From Planctomycetaceae bacterium (lineage in GTDB: Bacteria > Planctomycetota > Planctomycetia > Pirellulales > Pirellulaceae): a stretch of 13,800 bases of DNA. Shown one piece after another: positions 7,212-13,800 of this stretch (its first letter is position 1; each line of letters begins with the position of its first letter). Under the pieces are notes generated by a model. The model saw nothing but the letters and a program-made list of their open reading frames with translations, ran no database searches and was not told the DNA's origin. Both the position numbers and the translations under genes were made by a program. The stretch is taken from positions 16,015-29,814 of the forward strand of contig DTSG01000315.1 in NCBI GenBank assembly GCA_012965455.1, in the 5' to 3' direction.

Positions 7212-9101
7212 ATGCGAATTATCTATACAGTGTTGATGGTTGGATTGACTCTATTTGAGTTCGCCGGCGGGGCAAACGCAGAGCAAATAGCGACCGGCAT
7301 CAAGTTTACTGCGGGTGCAGTAAACTCGGTACATCTGCAGGGAACATCCAAATCGGCAATCGTATACGGTGTTGCTAATGATGCGCGACCAAATGTCGAT
7401 TTTCTCTTGTTGTCCCACCATCGCCGAGATGTACTATGGGCAGCCCGCCCGTTGGTGGATGCTGGTGCGAAAGCGATTGCACCGTTGGCAGAAAGGTCGT
7501 TGATAGAGACGCCGGAGGAGTTTTGGGAGGGATTTCGTACAAAACGTTTCCATGATTACGCTCAGCAATCGACAAAAATATTGGATCGTGCGCTTGCCGT
7601 TGAGCGATGGGTTGTTGCCGGAGATGAGATCGATCTCGGTGGAATCCAGTTACGAGTTATTGAAACGCCAGGGTTTACTCGAGGTAGTATTTCCTACGTA
7701 ACGGACATTGACGACACTCGTATCGTGTTTACCGGCGACATGATTTATGCTCCCGGAAAAGTGCTCGATCTTTACAGTTTTCAAGATGCTATCGCTGAGG
7801 CCAAAATTGGCGGTTATCACGGCTACGGTGGGCGGCTGTCTGCCCTTGTTGCGAGTATTGACAAAGTGTTAGCGCTCAAGCCAGATGTTCTCGTGCCTCT
7901 CCGTGGAGAAGTTATGCGGCGACCTACCGCTGCGTTGACACGATTGAAGTTGCGGGTTCAGCAACTTTACAGAGATTATCTGTCGACAACAGCGTTGAAC
8001 TGGTATTTCAAACAGGAAAGAATGACGTTGAGTGCCAAGGGTATTCTTGACGAAAAGCAGGAAGTGTCGTTGATGCCCTACAGCTTGCACGAAGAAACGC
8101 CGGAATGGATTTGGGTTCGCGGAACTAGTCGTTTGGTGATCGCGGAAAATGGTCATGCCATGCTTATTGATTGTGGCAACGATGGTGTGATTGACGCCGT
8201 GAAGGATCTCATTGAGCGCGGACTGGTAAAGCAAGTTGATTCTATCTTTGTCACACATTACCACGACGATCACACCAATTCAGTTCAAAACGCAGCTGAG
8301 TATTTTAAGTGCCCCGTTCTTGCGGTAGCTAATTATGTCGATATTCTTGAGAATCCGGGTAGCTACCATATGCCCTGCCTGCACCACAACCCCATCAAGG
8401 ATATTGTGAGCAAGCAAGATGGCGAGACGATAATGTTTCACGAGTTCAAGATGACGTTTCACGTATTTCCAGGGCAGACTTTTTATCACGGAGCGTTACT
8501 CGTAGAAAAAGATGATCACTTACCCGTCTATTTTATAGGCGATGCCTTTTCACCTTCGGGGATGGACGACTATTGTGTGCTCAATCGTAACTTAATGCAC
8601 GAAAATGACGGGTACCTAATGTGCCTTGATCGAGTGCGTAAACTTGGTAACGAGTATTGGTTGATCAATGAGCATATCCCTCACATTTTTCGATTCACCG
8701 AATCCGAATTGAATTACTTAGAGACACAGTTTCGAAAACGGATCAAGACCGTTAGCGCGTTGATACCATGGGATGATCCCAATTACGGTGTCGATGAGCA
8801 GTGGGCGATGATTTATCCCTATGGCAGTACGGTTAAAAAGGGTGAGATTCGAGAGTTCGAAATTGTATTTACCAATCACTCTTCGCGCAAGCGACGATAC
8901 GATGTGAAATTGCGAATTCCAGCGGGGGCGAAGATGGTTAGTCTTGAAACTTCAACCGTGATTGCTAGTGGAGCACTTGGAGGCGTTCGTGCTAAAGTGC
9001 AAATGCCAAGCATCGAGGGGACCTATTTGATTCGCGTGGATATTGCTTCGCAGGGAATCGATGTTCGAGACTGGATTGAAGCGCTGGTGGTGGTTCAATG
9101 A
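7212..9101 (+). CDS. Secreted tandem metallo-beta-lactamase-fold hydrolase
   Basis: This 629-residue protein begins with a signal peptide cleaved probably after ANA (residue 23). The first metallo-beta-lactamase-like half (about 25-250) is degenerate. HxHxDH is reduced to H69-HRR-D73, the TPGxTxGS strand survives as TPGFTRGS (152-159) without its metal His, GD is kept at G175-D176, and the final PxHG reads PLRG (229-232). The second half (about 290-510) looks active: H349-Y-H351-D-D353-H354, then FPGQTFYH with H426, IGD with D444, and H488 in NEHIPH. A C-terminal beta-sandwich-like region (about 540-629) resembles the Ig-like add-on domains of secreted enzymes. A binuclear zinc hydrolase outside the cytoplasm is likely; the substrate is unknown. 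The stop overlaps the next start (ATGA), and the gene is divergent from the ABC transporter genes. Confidence 0.85.
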   Translation: MRIIYTVLMVGLTLFEFAGGANAEQIATGIKFTAGAVNSVHLQGTSKSAIVYGVANDARPNVDFLLLSHHRRDVLWAARPLVDAGAKAIAPLAERSLIETPEEFWEGFRTKRFHDYAQQSTKILDRALAVERWVVAGDEIDLGGIQLRVIETPGFTRGSISYVTDIDDTRIVFTGDMIYAPGKVLDLYSFQDAIAEAKIGGYHGYGGRLSALVASIDKVLALKPDVLVPLRGEVMRRPTAALTRLKLRVQQLYRDYLSTTALNWYFKQERMTLSAKGILDEKQEVSLMPYSLHEETPEWIWVRGTSRLVIAENGHAMLIDCGNDGVIDAVKDLIERGLVKQVDSIFVTHYHDDHTNSVQNAAEYFKCPVLAVANYVDILENPGSYHMPCLHHNPIKDIVSKQDGETIMFHEFKMTFHVFPGQTFYHGALLVEKDDHLPVYFIGDAFSPSGMDDYCVLNRNLMHENDGYLMCLDRVRKLGNEYWLINEHIPHIFRFTESELNYLETQFRKRIKTVSALIPWDDPNYGVDEQWAMIYPYGSTVKKGEIREFEIVFTNHSSRKRRYDVKLRIPAGAKMVSLETSTVIASGALGGVRAKVQMPSIEGTYLIRVDIASQGIDVRDWIEALVVVQ

Positions 9102-10747
9102 TAGTTCGCCGTGGTTGTACAAACTGTATGTATTTCTCACATTCTCAAGCAGATGTCCACGGTCTCCTGTGGCTGCTGCTGGCGGTTGTTTGTGTGCTGG
9201 GGGCAGTTGTGCCTGTGTCCGCTCATCCTATTTCCCTCACCGATGCTGTAGTTGACGTTCGTATGGATCATGTCCAGATCAAGCTTGGTGTGGCTATTGA
9301 GGATTTGGTTCTGTACTACGAACTTCAGGCTAACAGAGAATTCAAATATCCAGCGGACGAACTGCGAGAAATGGCTAAAGAGCATCAGTCGTTTATTCAC
9401 GAACGGTTGCAGATTCGAGGTGCCGACGGCACGTTGTTAGCGGGGCATGTTCAGGGAATGGACACCACTCAGATTCCAGAGGATGGCGTGCTGCAAACTG
9501 AAATAAAGTCACGCAGTATTCACTATCAAATCAAGTACGCAGTTGATAAACCACACCGTTTCTTGACGATTCGCCAAGTGTTCGGGGAATTGCAGCCGGC
9601 ATCGATGGATTGTTTGCTACTACACAATGGTTTTTTGCTGGAAAAGGCTCGGCAGCTTGCCTCAGGACAAACATACACAATTGAACTCGATTGGGACAAT
9701 CCACCCACTGAAAGACCTGATTACAAGACATTTCGGCAAAATAAGGAAAAGCAACTACGCCAACGCTTGGGGATTGCTAGTTACAGTATTTTATACTCCT
9801 TCCTTTATATAACACCTCGTGAAGTACGGCACGAAATTCTGATACCGATGTTGACTCTCGAAAAATGGGTACCACTGCAACGAAGAGATCCGGATTTTCT
9901 GGACGTGGATGAGCAAAAAGCCGCTCAGAAGTCGTTGGCTGATTTTTTTAGTAGAGGCAATCCAGTCACGATCAATGGAACGGTCATCACGCCAACGCTT
10001 GATCGTGCAAGTTTTTTTGGCCTAGATATTCGTGACTTTGCCTTGAATGCCCCTCCCCGTCGCGTGAACGTATACCAAGCGCGAGTTGGATTGATATTGA
10101 GTTACCGGCCATCCTCGCCAGTGCGTCAGCTAACCGTTGAATGGGATACCTACAATAAATATGCACCAATGCTCAAGTCGCTCGTGTTCGTAAATGACGA
10201 AGACCCGTTTAGTCAATTTTTTGTCAAGAATGCACCAGGGTTTGAGTGGACGTTAGCGAAAGTCAAACGTGATAAACCACAGGGCGTCAAAGATGGGCTT
10301 AAGGTGCAACAGATTACTCAGCCTTGGGGCAAACAGATAGCTGGTGGTGTACTTCGAAATGTGTTTACCGCGATTAACAGAGATGGCGATGGCGAGGTGT
10401 TTGACGCATTGGCGGTTTCTGTCAGTCCCAAGTTGATTCGCGAAATATATTTGCAAATCAAACGCGCTTTGATGGTGGCGGAGCAAGGTTCTGCATCGTT
10501 GCACGTGCGTGATGTGGCTGTTCAATCAGTCGAAATCGTGCGTGGTGACGGCAATCAGATCATGCTGCAGTGTCGCTGGCAAGTGACTGGCACCGTCGAA
10601 CATTGGGGACACTTGCACACGCGAGTTGACGAATTTGTAGGGGAGCTGACTTTATCCAGAGAGCGTGCGGGTTGGCTGCTTGATACCTTTCGAGTGAGCG
10701 AACAAAAACAACAAGCAATTAAAACGACTTTACGTTATGGTGGATAA
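9098..10747 (+). CDS. Secreted protein of unknown family, coupled to the hydrolase
   Basis: I do not recognise this 549-residue protein as a named family. Its ATG at 9098 overlaps the upstream stop by 4 bases. A hydrophobic segment (about 22-41) ends in VSA before HPISLT, a typical signal-peptidase site, so mature residue 1 would be His43. The start of the mature part (AHPISLTDAVVDVRMDHVQI) resembles the extracytoplasmic N-terminus of HupE/UreJ-like proteins, but no membrane helices follow. The middle (about 60-350) is mixed alpha/beta. NRDGDGEVF (427-435) looks like the first part of an EF-hand calcium loop but lacks the acidic residue at position 12. The C-terminal part (about 465-535) has alternating strands, a motif HWGHLH (502-507) and GWLLDTFRV, suggesting a small alpha+beta domain with possible metal-binding His residues. 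An in-frame ATG at residue 11 is a possible alternative start. Confidence 0.75.
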   Translation: MIVRRGCTNCMYFSHSQADVHGLLWLLLAVVCVLGAVVPVSAHPISLTDAVVDVRMDHVQIKLGVAIEDLVLYYELQANREFKYPADELREMAKEHQSFIHERLQIRGADGTLLAGHVQGMDTTQIPEDGVLQTEIKSRSIHYQIKYAVDKPHRFLTIRQVFGELQPASMDCLLLHNGFLLEKARQLASGQTYTIELDWDNPPTERPDYKTFRQNKEKQLRQRLGIASYSILYSFLYITPREVRHEILIPMLTLEKWVPLQRRDPDFLDVDEQKAAQKSLADFFSRGNPVTINGTVITPTLDRASFFGLDIRDFALNAPPRRVNVYQARVGLILSYRPSSPVRQLTVEWDTYNKYAPMLKSLVFVNDEDPFSQFFVKNAPGFEWTLAKVKRDKPQGVKDGLKVQQITQPWGKQIAGGVLRNVFTAINRDGDGEVFDALAVSVSPKLIREIYLQIKRALMVAEQGSASLHVRDVAVQSVEIVRGDGNQIMLQCRWQVTGTVEHWGHLHTRVDEFVGELTLSRERAGWLLDTFRVSEQKQQAIKTTLRYGG

Positions 10748-10767
10748 TTCCTAAGGTACCGACGAAT

Positions 10768-10794
10768 TTGACAAACTTTGTTAATCGATAAACT
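10768..10794 (+). promoter_or_regulatory. Weak candidate promoter before the HEAT/BNR gene
   Basis: A perfect -35 box, TTGACA (10768-10773), is followed after 15 bases by TAAACT (10789-10794), only 4 of 6 to the -10 consensus and with a short spacer. It lies in the 68-base gap after the unknown secreted gene and could give the last two genes separate expression. Readthrough from upstream is equally possible, as I see no terminator hairpin in the gap. Confidence 0.22.
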
Positions 10795-10815
10795 ACAGCT
10801 AGAGGAAATAGGCGG

Positions 10816-12765
10816 ATGGGAAATATGTGGCAGCGAGTACTGGTACCTGTGGCGTTGATAGCATGTGTTGCAGTTGGTTTGACGCGAAGTGCCCAATCTG
10901 CGGAAGTAGCAGAAGTGGCTAGATTAGATACAGTCACCGCAGCACGTTGCCTCAAGATTCTCAGAGGGGCTGTCCGTAGCGATGAGTTTTGGCCCTCAAT
11001 GCATGCTGCCGAGGCATTGACTTTAACCGGGCACGGTGACGAGGTGGTTACATTGCTGACGCCACTGCTGCCTTTGGAAAAAGATGACCAAAAACGCTGC
11101 GGTTTAGCTCGCGAGTTGGTGCGTGCTGGGCAACGACAGCACGTCAATGTGTTGTTATCGATTATGGCGGGAGATGATGCATATGGGCATGTTCATTCGT
11201 GTGAAAGTATCTATAAGGTATTCGAGATTGGTGACGGTGTAGCGTTGCGGGCTGCAATACAACCAGGAAACCCAATCAAGAAACAGCTGATGGCAGCGGC
11301 GGCTTTGGGGCGCTGGGGGCATCCACAGGCCATGAAGATTTTGCGGGGTGCCGTGTCGAGTAAGGATCCGGATGAAGCACGGATTGCTGCATGGGTGTTG
11401 GCTCGTATCGGGGACGCAACGGATATTCCTTTACTGCGAAAAAACATAGCGAGGTTTGATGATCCATTGGTTGTTGCCTATTTCGAGAACTCGATGGCTA
11501 CGTTAGGCGACACGGCGGGGTTACAGGCGATGGCGAAGATGTTGCAAAGTGACGACTCGGCGCTGCAGGTATATGCCGCAACGTTTGCCGGTGATGCGCG
11601 GGCAGTATCGCTCGCTCCGTTGTTGTTGCCACTACTGGAACATGAAGTGCTTGATGTGCGAGTGCGAGGAGCTCAAACATTGCTTGTTCTGAGTAAACCG
11701 AACACGGCATTGGGCAACGATCAGATTGTGATACAGGATGTGTTTGCGGCGACTGCTAAGAATCCGCGCTATAGTGAAGGCTCAATCGTGGCGCTGGCCG
11801 ACGGTCGCTTGTTGTTTGCAACCACGGAATTTGCTGACAGTGCCTCGGACTTTGCGAATGCCCGCATCATTGGGCGGACGTCAAAAGATGGCGGGGTGAC
11901 TTGGGACGCGGCACAGGTGCTGCAGAAATCTGTTGGGAAACTCAATGTGATGTCCGTCACGTTGTTGAGATTGACCGACGCGGGTCCTTACTCCGGTCCG
12001 ATCGGAATGTTTTACTTGGTCAAAAATGCCCATGATGATTTGGATGTCTGGTTAAAGGTGTCCACGGATGAAGGCAAGACGTTTGGGGAATCCGTTTTGG
12101 TCACGAATCAACCAGGGTATCACGTGATGAATAATGACCGAGTTCAGCGATTGTCGACTGGGCGATTAGTCGTACCCGTGGCTTCCACAGCAGATGTATC
12201 CAAGGTGAATCACTTTGTAGCGAGGTGCTTTCTTTCTGATGACCAAGGGCTAACTTGGCGTCTGGGCCAAGGTGCAATTGACTATGCGCAGCGTGGAGCG
12301 ATGGAACCGGAGATCGTGGAACTGGCAACTAGCGAGGACGGTCGGGTCCGTTTAGCGATGTATATTCGAACCCAATTGGGGCACATTGCTGTTGGGTATA
12401 GTCATGATGCAGGGGAAACTTGGACAAAGGCAGTGGACGCGAAGATCCGCGCTCCGGAAGCACCGGCGACAATTCGTCGGGTCCCGTCAACCGGTGACCT
12501 GGTATTGGTGTGGAATGACAATTTTACCGCGGGCGCTGGGCATGGCGGGAAACGAACGCCGCTGTCGATTGCGATTAGCAAAGATGACGGGAAAACGTGG
12601 CAGAAGGTAGGTGATATTGAAACGAGTAAGCAGCATACGTATGCTTACACGAGTCTGTGTTTCGTCCGTGGCCGTATGGTAATGAGTTATTACGTTCGTG
12701 ACGAATCCACTGGACGGATCTCCAATCGTTTCCGTTCGCTTCCGATTAGCTGGTTGTATAACTAA
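10816..12765 (+). CDS. Secreted HEAT-repeat plus BNR/Asp-box (sialidase-like) protein
   Basis: This 649-residue protein starts at an ATG preceded by AGAGGA (10801-10806), the best ribosome-binding site in the window. It has a signal peptide (about 5-29, ending AQSA). The N-terminal half (about 35-295) is made of HEAT-like helical repeats, for example AAALGRWGHPQAMKILRGAV and AAWVLARIGDATDIPLLRK. The C-terminal half (about 305-640) is a sialidase-like beta-propeller with five Asp boxes: SKDGGVTW (356-363), STDEGKTF (416-423), SDDQGLTW (474-481), SHDAGETW (529-536) and SKDDGKTW (588-595). Five evenly spaced boxes fit a six-bladed propeller of the BNR_2 type. The usual sialidase FRIP arginine motif is replaced by PRYSEGSIVAL, so true sialidase activity is uncertain and another glycan-binding or hydrolase role is possible. 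The glycosyltransferase follows after 5 bases. Confidence 0.92.
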   Translation: MGNMWQRVLVPVALIACVAVGLTRSAQSAEVAEVARLDTVTAARCLKILRGAVRSDEFWPSMHAAEALTLTGHGDEVVTLLTPLLPLEKDDQKRCGLARELVRAGQRQHVNVLLSIMAGDDAYGHVHSCESIYKVFEIGDGVALRAAIQPGNPIKKQLMAAAALGRWGHPQAMKILRGAVSSKDPDEARIAAWVLARIGDATDIPLLRKNIARFDDPLVVAYFENSMATLGDTAGLQAMAKMLQSDDSALQVYAATFAGDARAVSLAPLLLPLLEHEVLDVRVRGAQTLLVLSKPNTALGNDQIVIQDVFAATAKNPRYSEGSIVALADGRLLFATTEFADSASDFANARIIGRTSKDGGVTWDAAQVLQKSVGKLNVMSVTLLRLTDAGPYSGPIGMFYLVKNAHDDLDVWLKVSTDEGKTFGESVLVTNQPGYHVMNNDRVQRLSTGRLVVPVASTADVSKVNHFVARCFLSDDQGLTWRLGQGAIDYAQRGAMEPEIVELATSEDGRVRLAMYIRTQLGHIAVGYSHDAGETWTKAVDAKIRAPEAPATIRRVPSTGDLVLVWNDNFTAGAGHGGKRTPLSIAISKDDGKTWQKVGDIETSKQHTYAYTSLCFVRGRMVMSYYVRDESTGRISNRFRSLPISWLYN

Positions 12766-12770
12766 AGATT

Positions 12771-13800
12771 TTGACTGACGATTCAATTCCAATTTCTGTT
12801 GACGCCAATAATTGCGAATCGAGCAATCTCGTTGAGTTGCGCGAAAGATTTCAGGGGCGAGTTAAAACAGCATTGCTGTTGATCTTGTTGGCTGTGCCGT
12901 GGATCGCAGCGCATCTTGTGTTAAAGAACGATGTTAGTGCTGCGCCTCATAATGATGATTGGCTTTATGCTCGCAGTGTTCAGGTGTTAGCGGATGATGG
13001 ACGCTACCAGCATGTGACGCAGCATGGTCAATTAGCAGCGAGTGTGGTGAGTCACGTAGGCTGGGGGTGGCTCTTTACTGCGAATGAGTTTAGCTACGCT
13101 GGATTGCATCGATCGCAAGGCGTCGCCGGGTGGTTGGTTTGTTGTTTTTTGTTTTTGCTGGCACGGAAACTAGGCAGTGATACTGGCCCGGCCCTCGTCG
13201 CAGTCGCTGCCCTGCTCGTGAACCCGTTGTTTTGGGGGCACACGTTTACTTTTATGACGGACATTACGGCGCTCATGTATATGTCGGCTGCCCTGCTCTG
13301 TTTTGTTTCTAGCCGGAATTTGCAGCGAATCTCTTATCTGGTTGCGGGCAGTGTTTTAGCTGCACTAGCATTGTGGAGTCGACAGACACATGTCCTAGTG
13401 ATTTTGGTGCCGTTGGTGGTACTTGTGTTTCGACGCAACGATTTCGCTTTGCTGCAAATCGGTCTCCGAGTGGTGGCGATTACTTGCATACCGGTCCTTG
13501 CTTGGGCGGTGTTTGAATTCGGCCTGCTGGTCCCCGGTGATCAACAACGGGCTTCGATTATTTCAGTCAAAGACTGGGACGCCGCACGAGCGAAGCAAAC
13601 CGGCATTTATTTGTATGGTTTGGTGTTATTGCTGGGGATGTTGTTGTTGCCGTTAGCAGTTTTATCCGTAGCGAAGATCCGCAAGAGAAACGAGACAGGC
13701 ATACGGGTTAATTGGTTGTTGGCGGGCGCTGCGCTACTGGGCCCGTTGGCAATACTGTTTTGGACTGGTGGTCGTGGCGTGATAACGCAATCGGTGGGTG
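12771..13800 (+). CDS. GT39/ArnT-type membrane glycosyltransferase, N-terminal part (runs off the window)
   Basis: An open frame runs from a TTG at 12771 to the window end, giving at least 343 residues. The start is inferred: TTG is 5 bases after the preceding stop, and the next in-frame ATG comes only far downstream inside membrane helices. The first 30 residues are hydrophilic. A first helix (about 33-51) is followed by APHNDDWLYARSVQVL, where D62-D63 matches the acidic catalytic motif in the first outer loop of PMT/ArnT/GT39-type transferases. Further hydrophobic helices follow, with LLVNPLFWGHTFTFMTDITALMYM and LAALALWSRQTHVLVILVPLVVLV typical of this superfamily. Such enzymes use polyprenyl-phosphate sugars to modify proteins or lipids on the outer face of the membrane; donor and acceptor are unknown here. 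It is probably cotranscribed with the BNR gene. Confidence 0.82.
   Translation, partial: MTDDSIPISVDANNCESSNLVELRERFQGRVKTALLLILLAVPWIAAHLVLKNDVSAAPHNDDWLYARSVQVLADDGRYQHVTQHGQLAASVVSHVGWGWLFTANEFSYAGLHRSQGVAGWLVCCFLFLLARKLGSDTGPALVAVAALLVNPLFWGHTFTFMTDITALMYMSAALLCFVSSRNLQRISYLVAGSVLAALALWSRQTHVLVILVPLVVLVFRRNDFALLQIGLRVVAITCIPVLAWAVFEFGLLVPGDQQRASIISVKDWDAARAKQTGIYLYGLVLLLGMLLLPLAVLSVAKIRKRNETGIRVNWLLAGAALLGPLAILFWTGGRGVITQSVG

Noticed and set aside
7869..8273. Antisense open frame of 134 codons inside the metallo-beta-lactamase-like gene
   Set aside because: It overlaps the strongest catalytic motifs of the plus-strand gene, shows no family motifs and no ribosome-binding site.
10748..10815. 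Terminator after the unknown secreted gene
   Set aside because: No GC-rich hairpin followed by a T run was found in the 68-base gap, only the short palindrome GGTACC.
10719..11147. Antisense open frame of 142 codons over the start of the HEAT/BNR gene
   Set aside because: It lies opposite a gene with a signal peptide and clear repeats, has no recognisable domain, and its composition (Ser, Arg, Thr, Cys) is typical of a shadow frame.
10816..12765. Calling the BNR protein an exo-sialidase outright
   Set aside because: Asp boxes are structural and shared with many non-sialidase propellers, and the FRIP-type arginine motif is missing.

Overview
The window looks like chromosomal DNA from a planctomycete. 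The evidence is a large secreted protein with the planctomycete cytochrome/DUF1549/DUF1553 architecture, next to a Tat-exported DUF1501 protein and a secreted PQQ-type beta-propeller protein whose N-terminus carries a WWRGP-type motif. This trio is extremely common in Pirellula/Rhodopirellula-type genomes. Base composition looks close to even in GC, and coding density is high. No tRNA, rRNA, CRISPR array, transposase or IS end was seen, and no stretch above 300 bases lacks a gene.

Layout. Five genes read leftwards (minus strand) from a divergent control region at about 7031-7211, and four read rightwards (plus strand). The minus arm, in transcription order, is an ABC ATPase (7030-6347), an FtsX-type permease (6350-5184, 4-base overlap with the ATPase), the 1048-residue cytochrome/DUF1549/DUF1553 protein (5100-1954), the DUF1501 protein (1935-487) and the beta-propeller protein (411 to beyond base 1). 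The plus arm is a tandem metallo-beta-lactamase-fold protein (7212-9101), an unrecognised secreted protein (9098-10747, 4-base overlap), a HEAT-repeat plus BNR/Asp-box protein (10816-12765) and a GT39/ArnT-type membrane glycosyltransferase that starts at a TTG (12771) and leaves the window.

How the genes may work together. The ATPase and permease should form one transporter of the LolCDE/MacB class. The metallo-beta-lactamase-like protein and its translationally coupled partner are both predicted to act outside the cytoplasm. They sit back to back with the transporter and share a promoter region of about 180 bases. I infer, without proof, that these four genes form one envelope module. Histidine-rich or metal-binding features occur in three of the four: the permease loop, the intact metallo-beta-lactamase half and the HWGHLH motif of the partner. 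The cytochrome/DUF1549/DUF1553, DUF1501 and beta-propeller genes look like a separate, standard planctomycete secreted set. The BNR protein and glycosyltransferase suggest glycan-related work, but their substrates cannot be read from sequence.

The most unusual items are the inactive-plus-active metallo-beta-lactamase tandem, the permease that lacks the usual fourth membrane helix, and the unassigned 549-residue protein coupled to the hydrolase.
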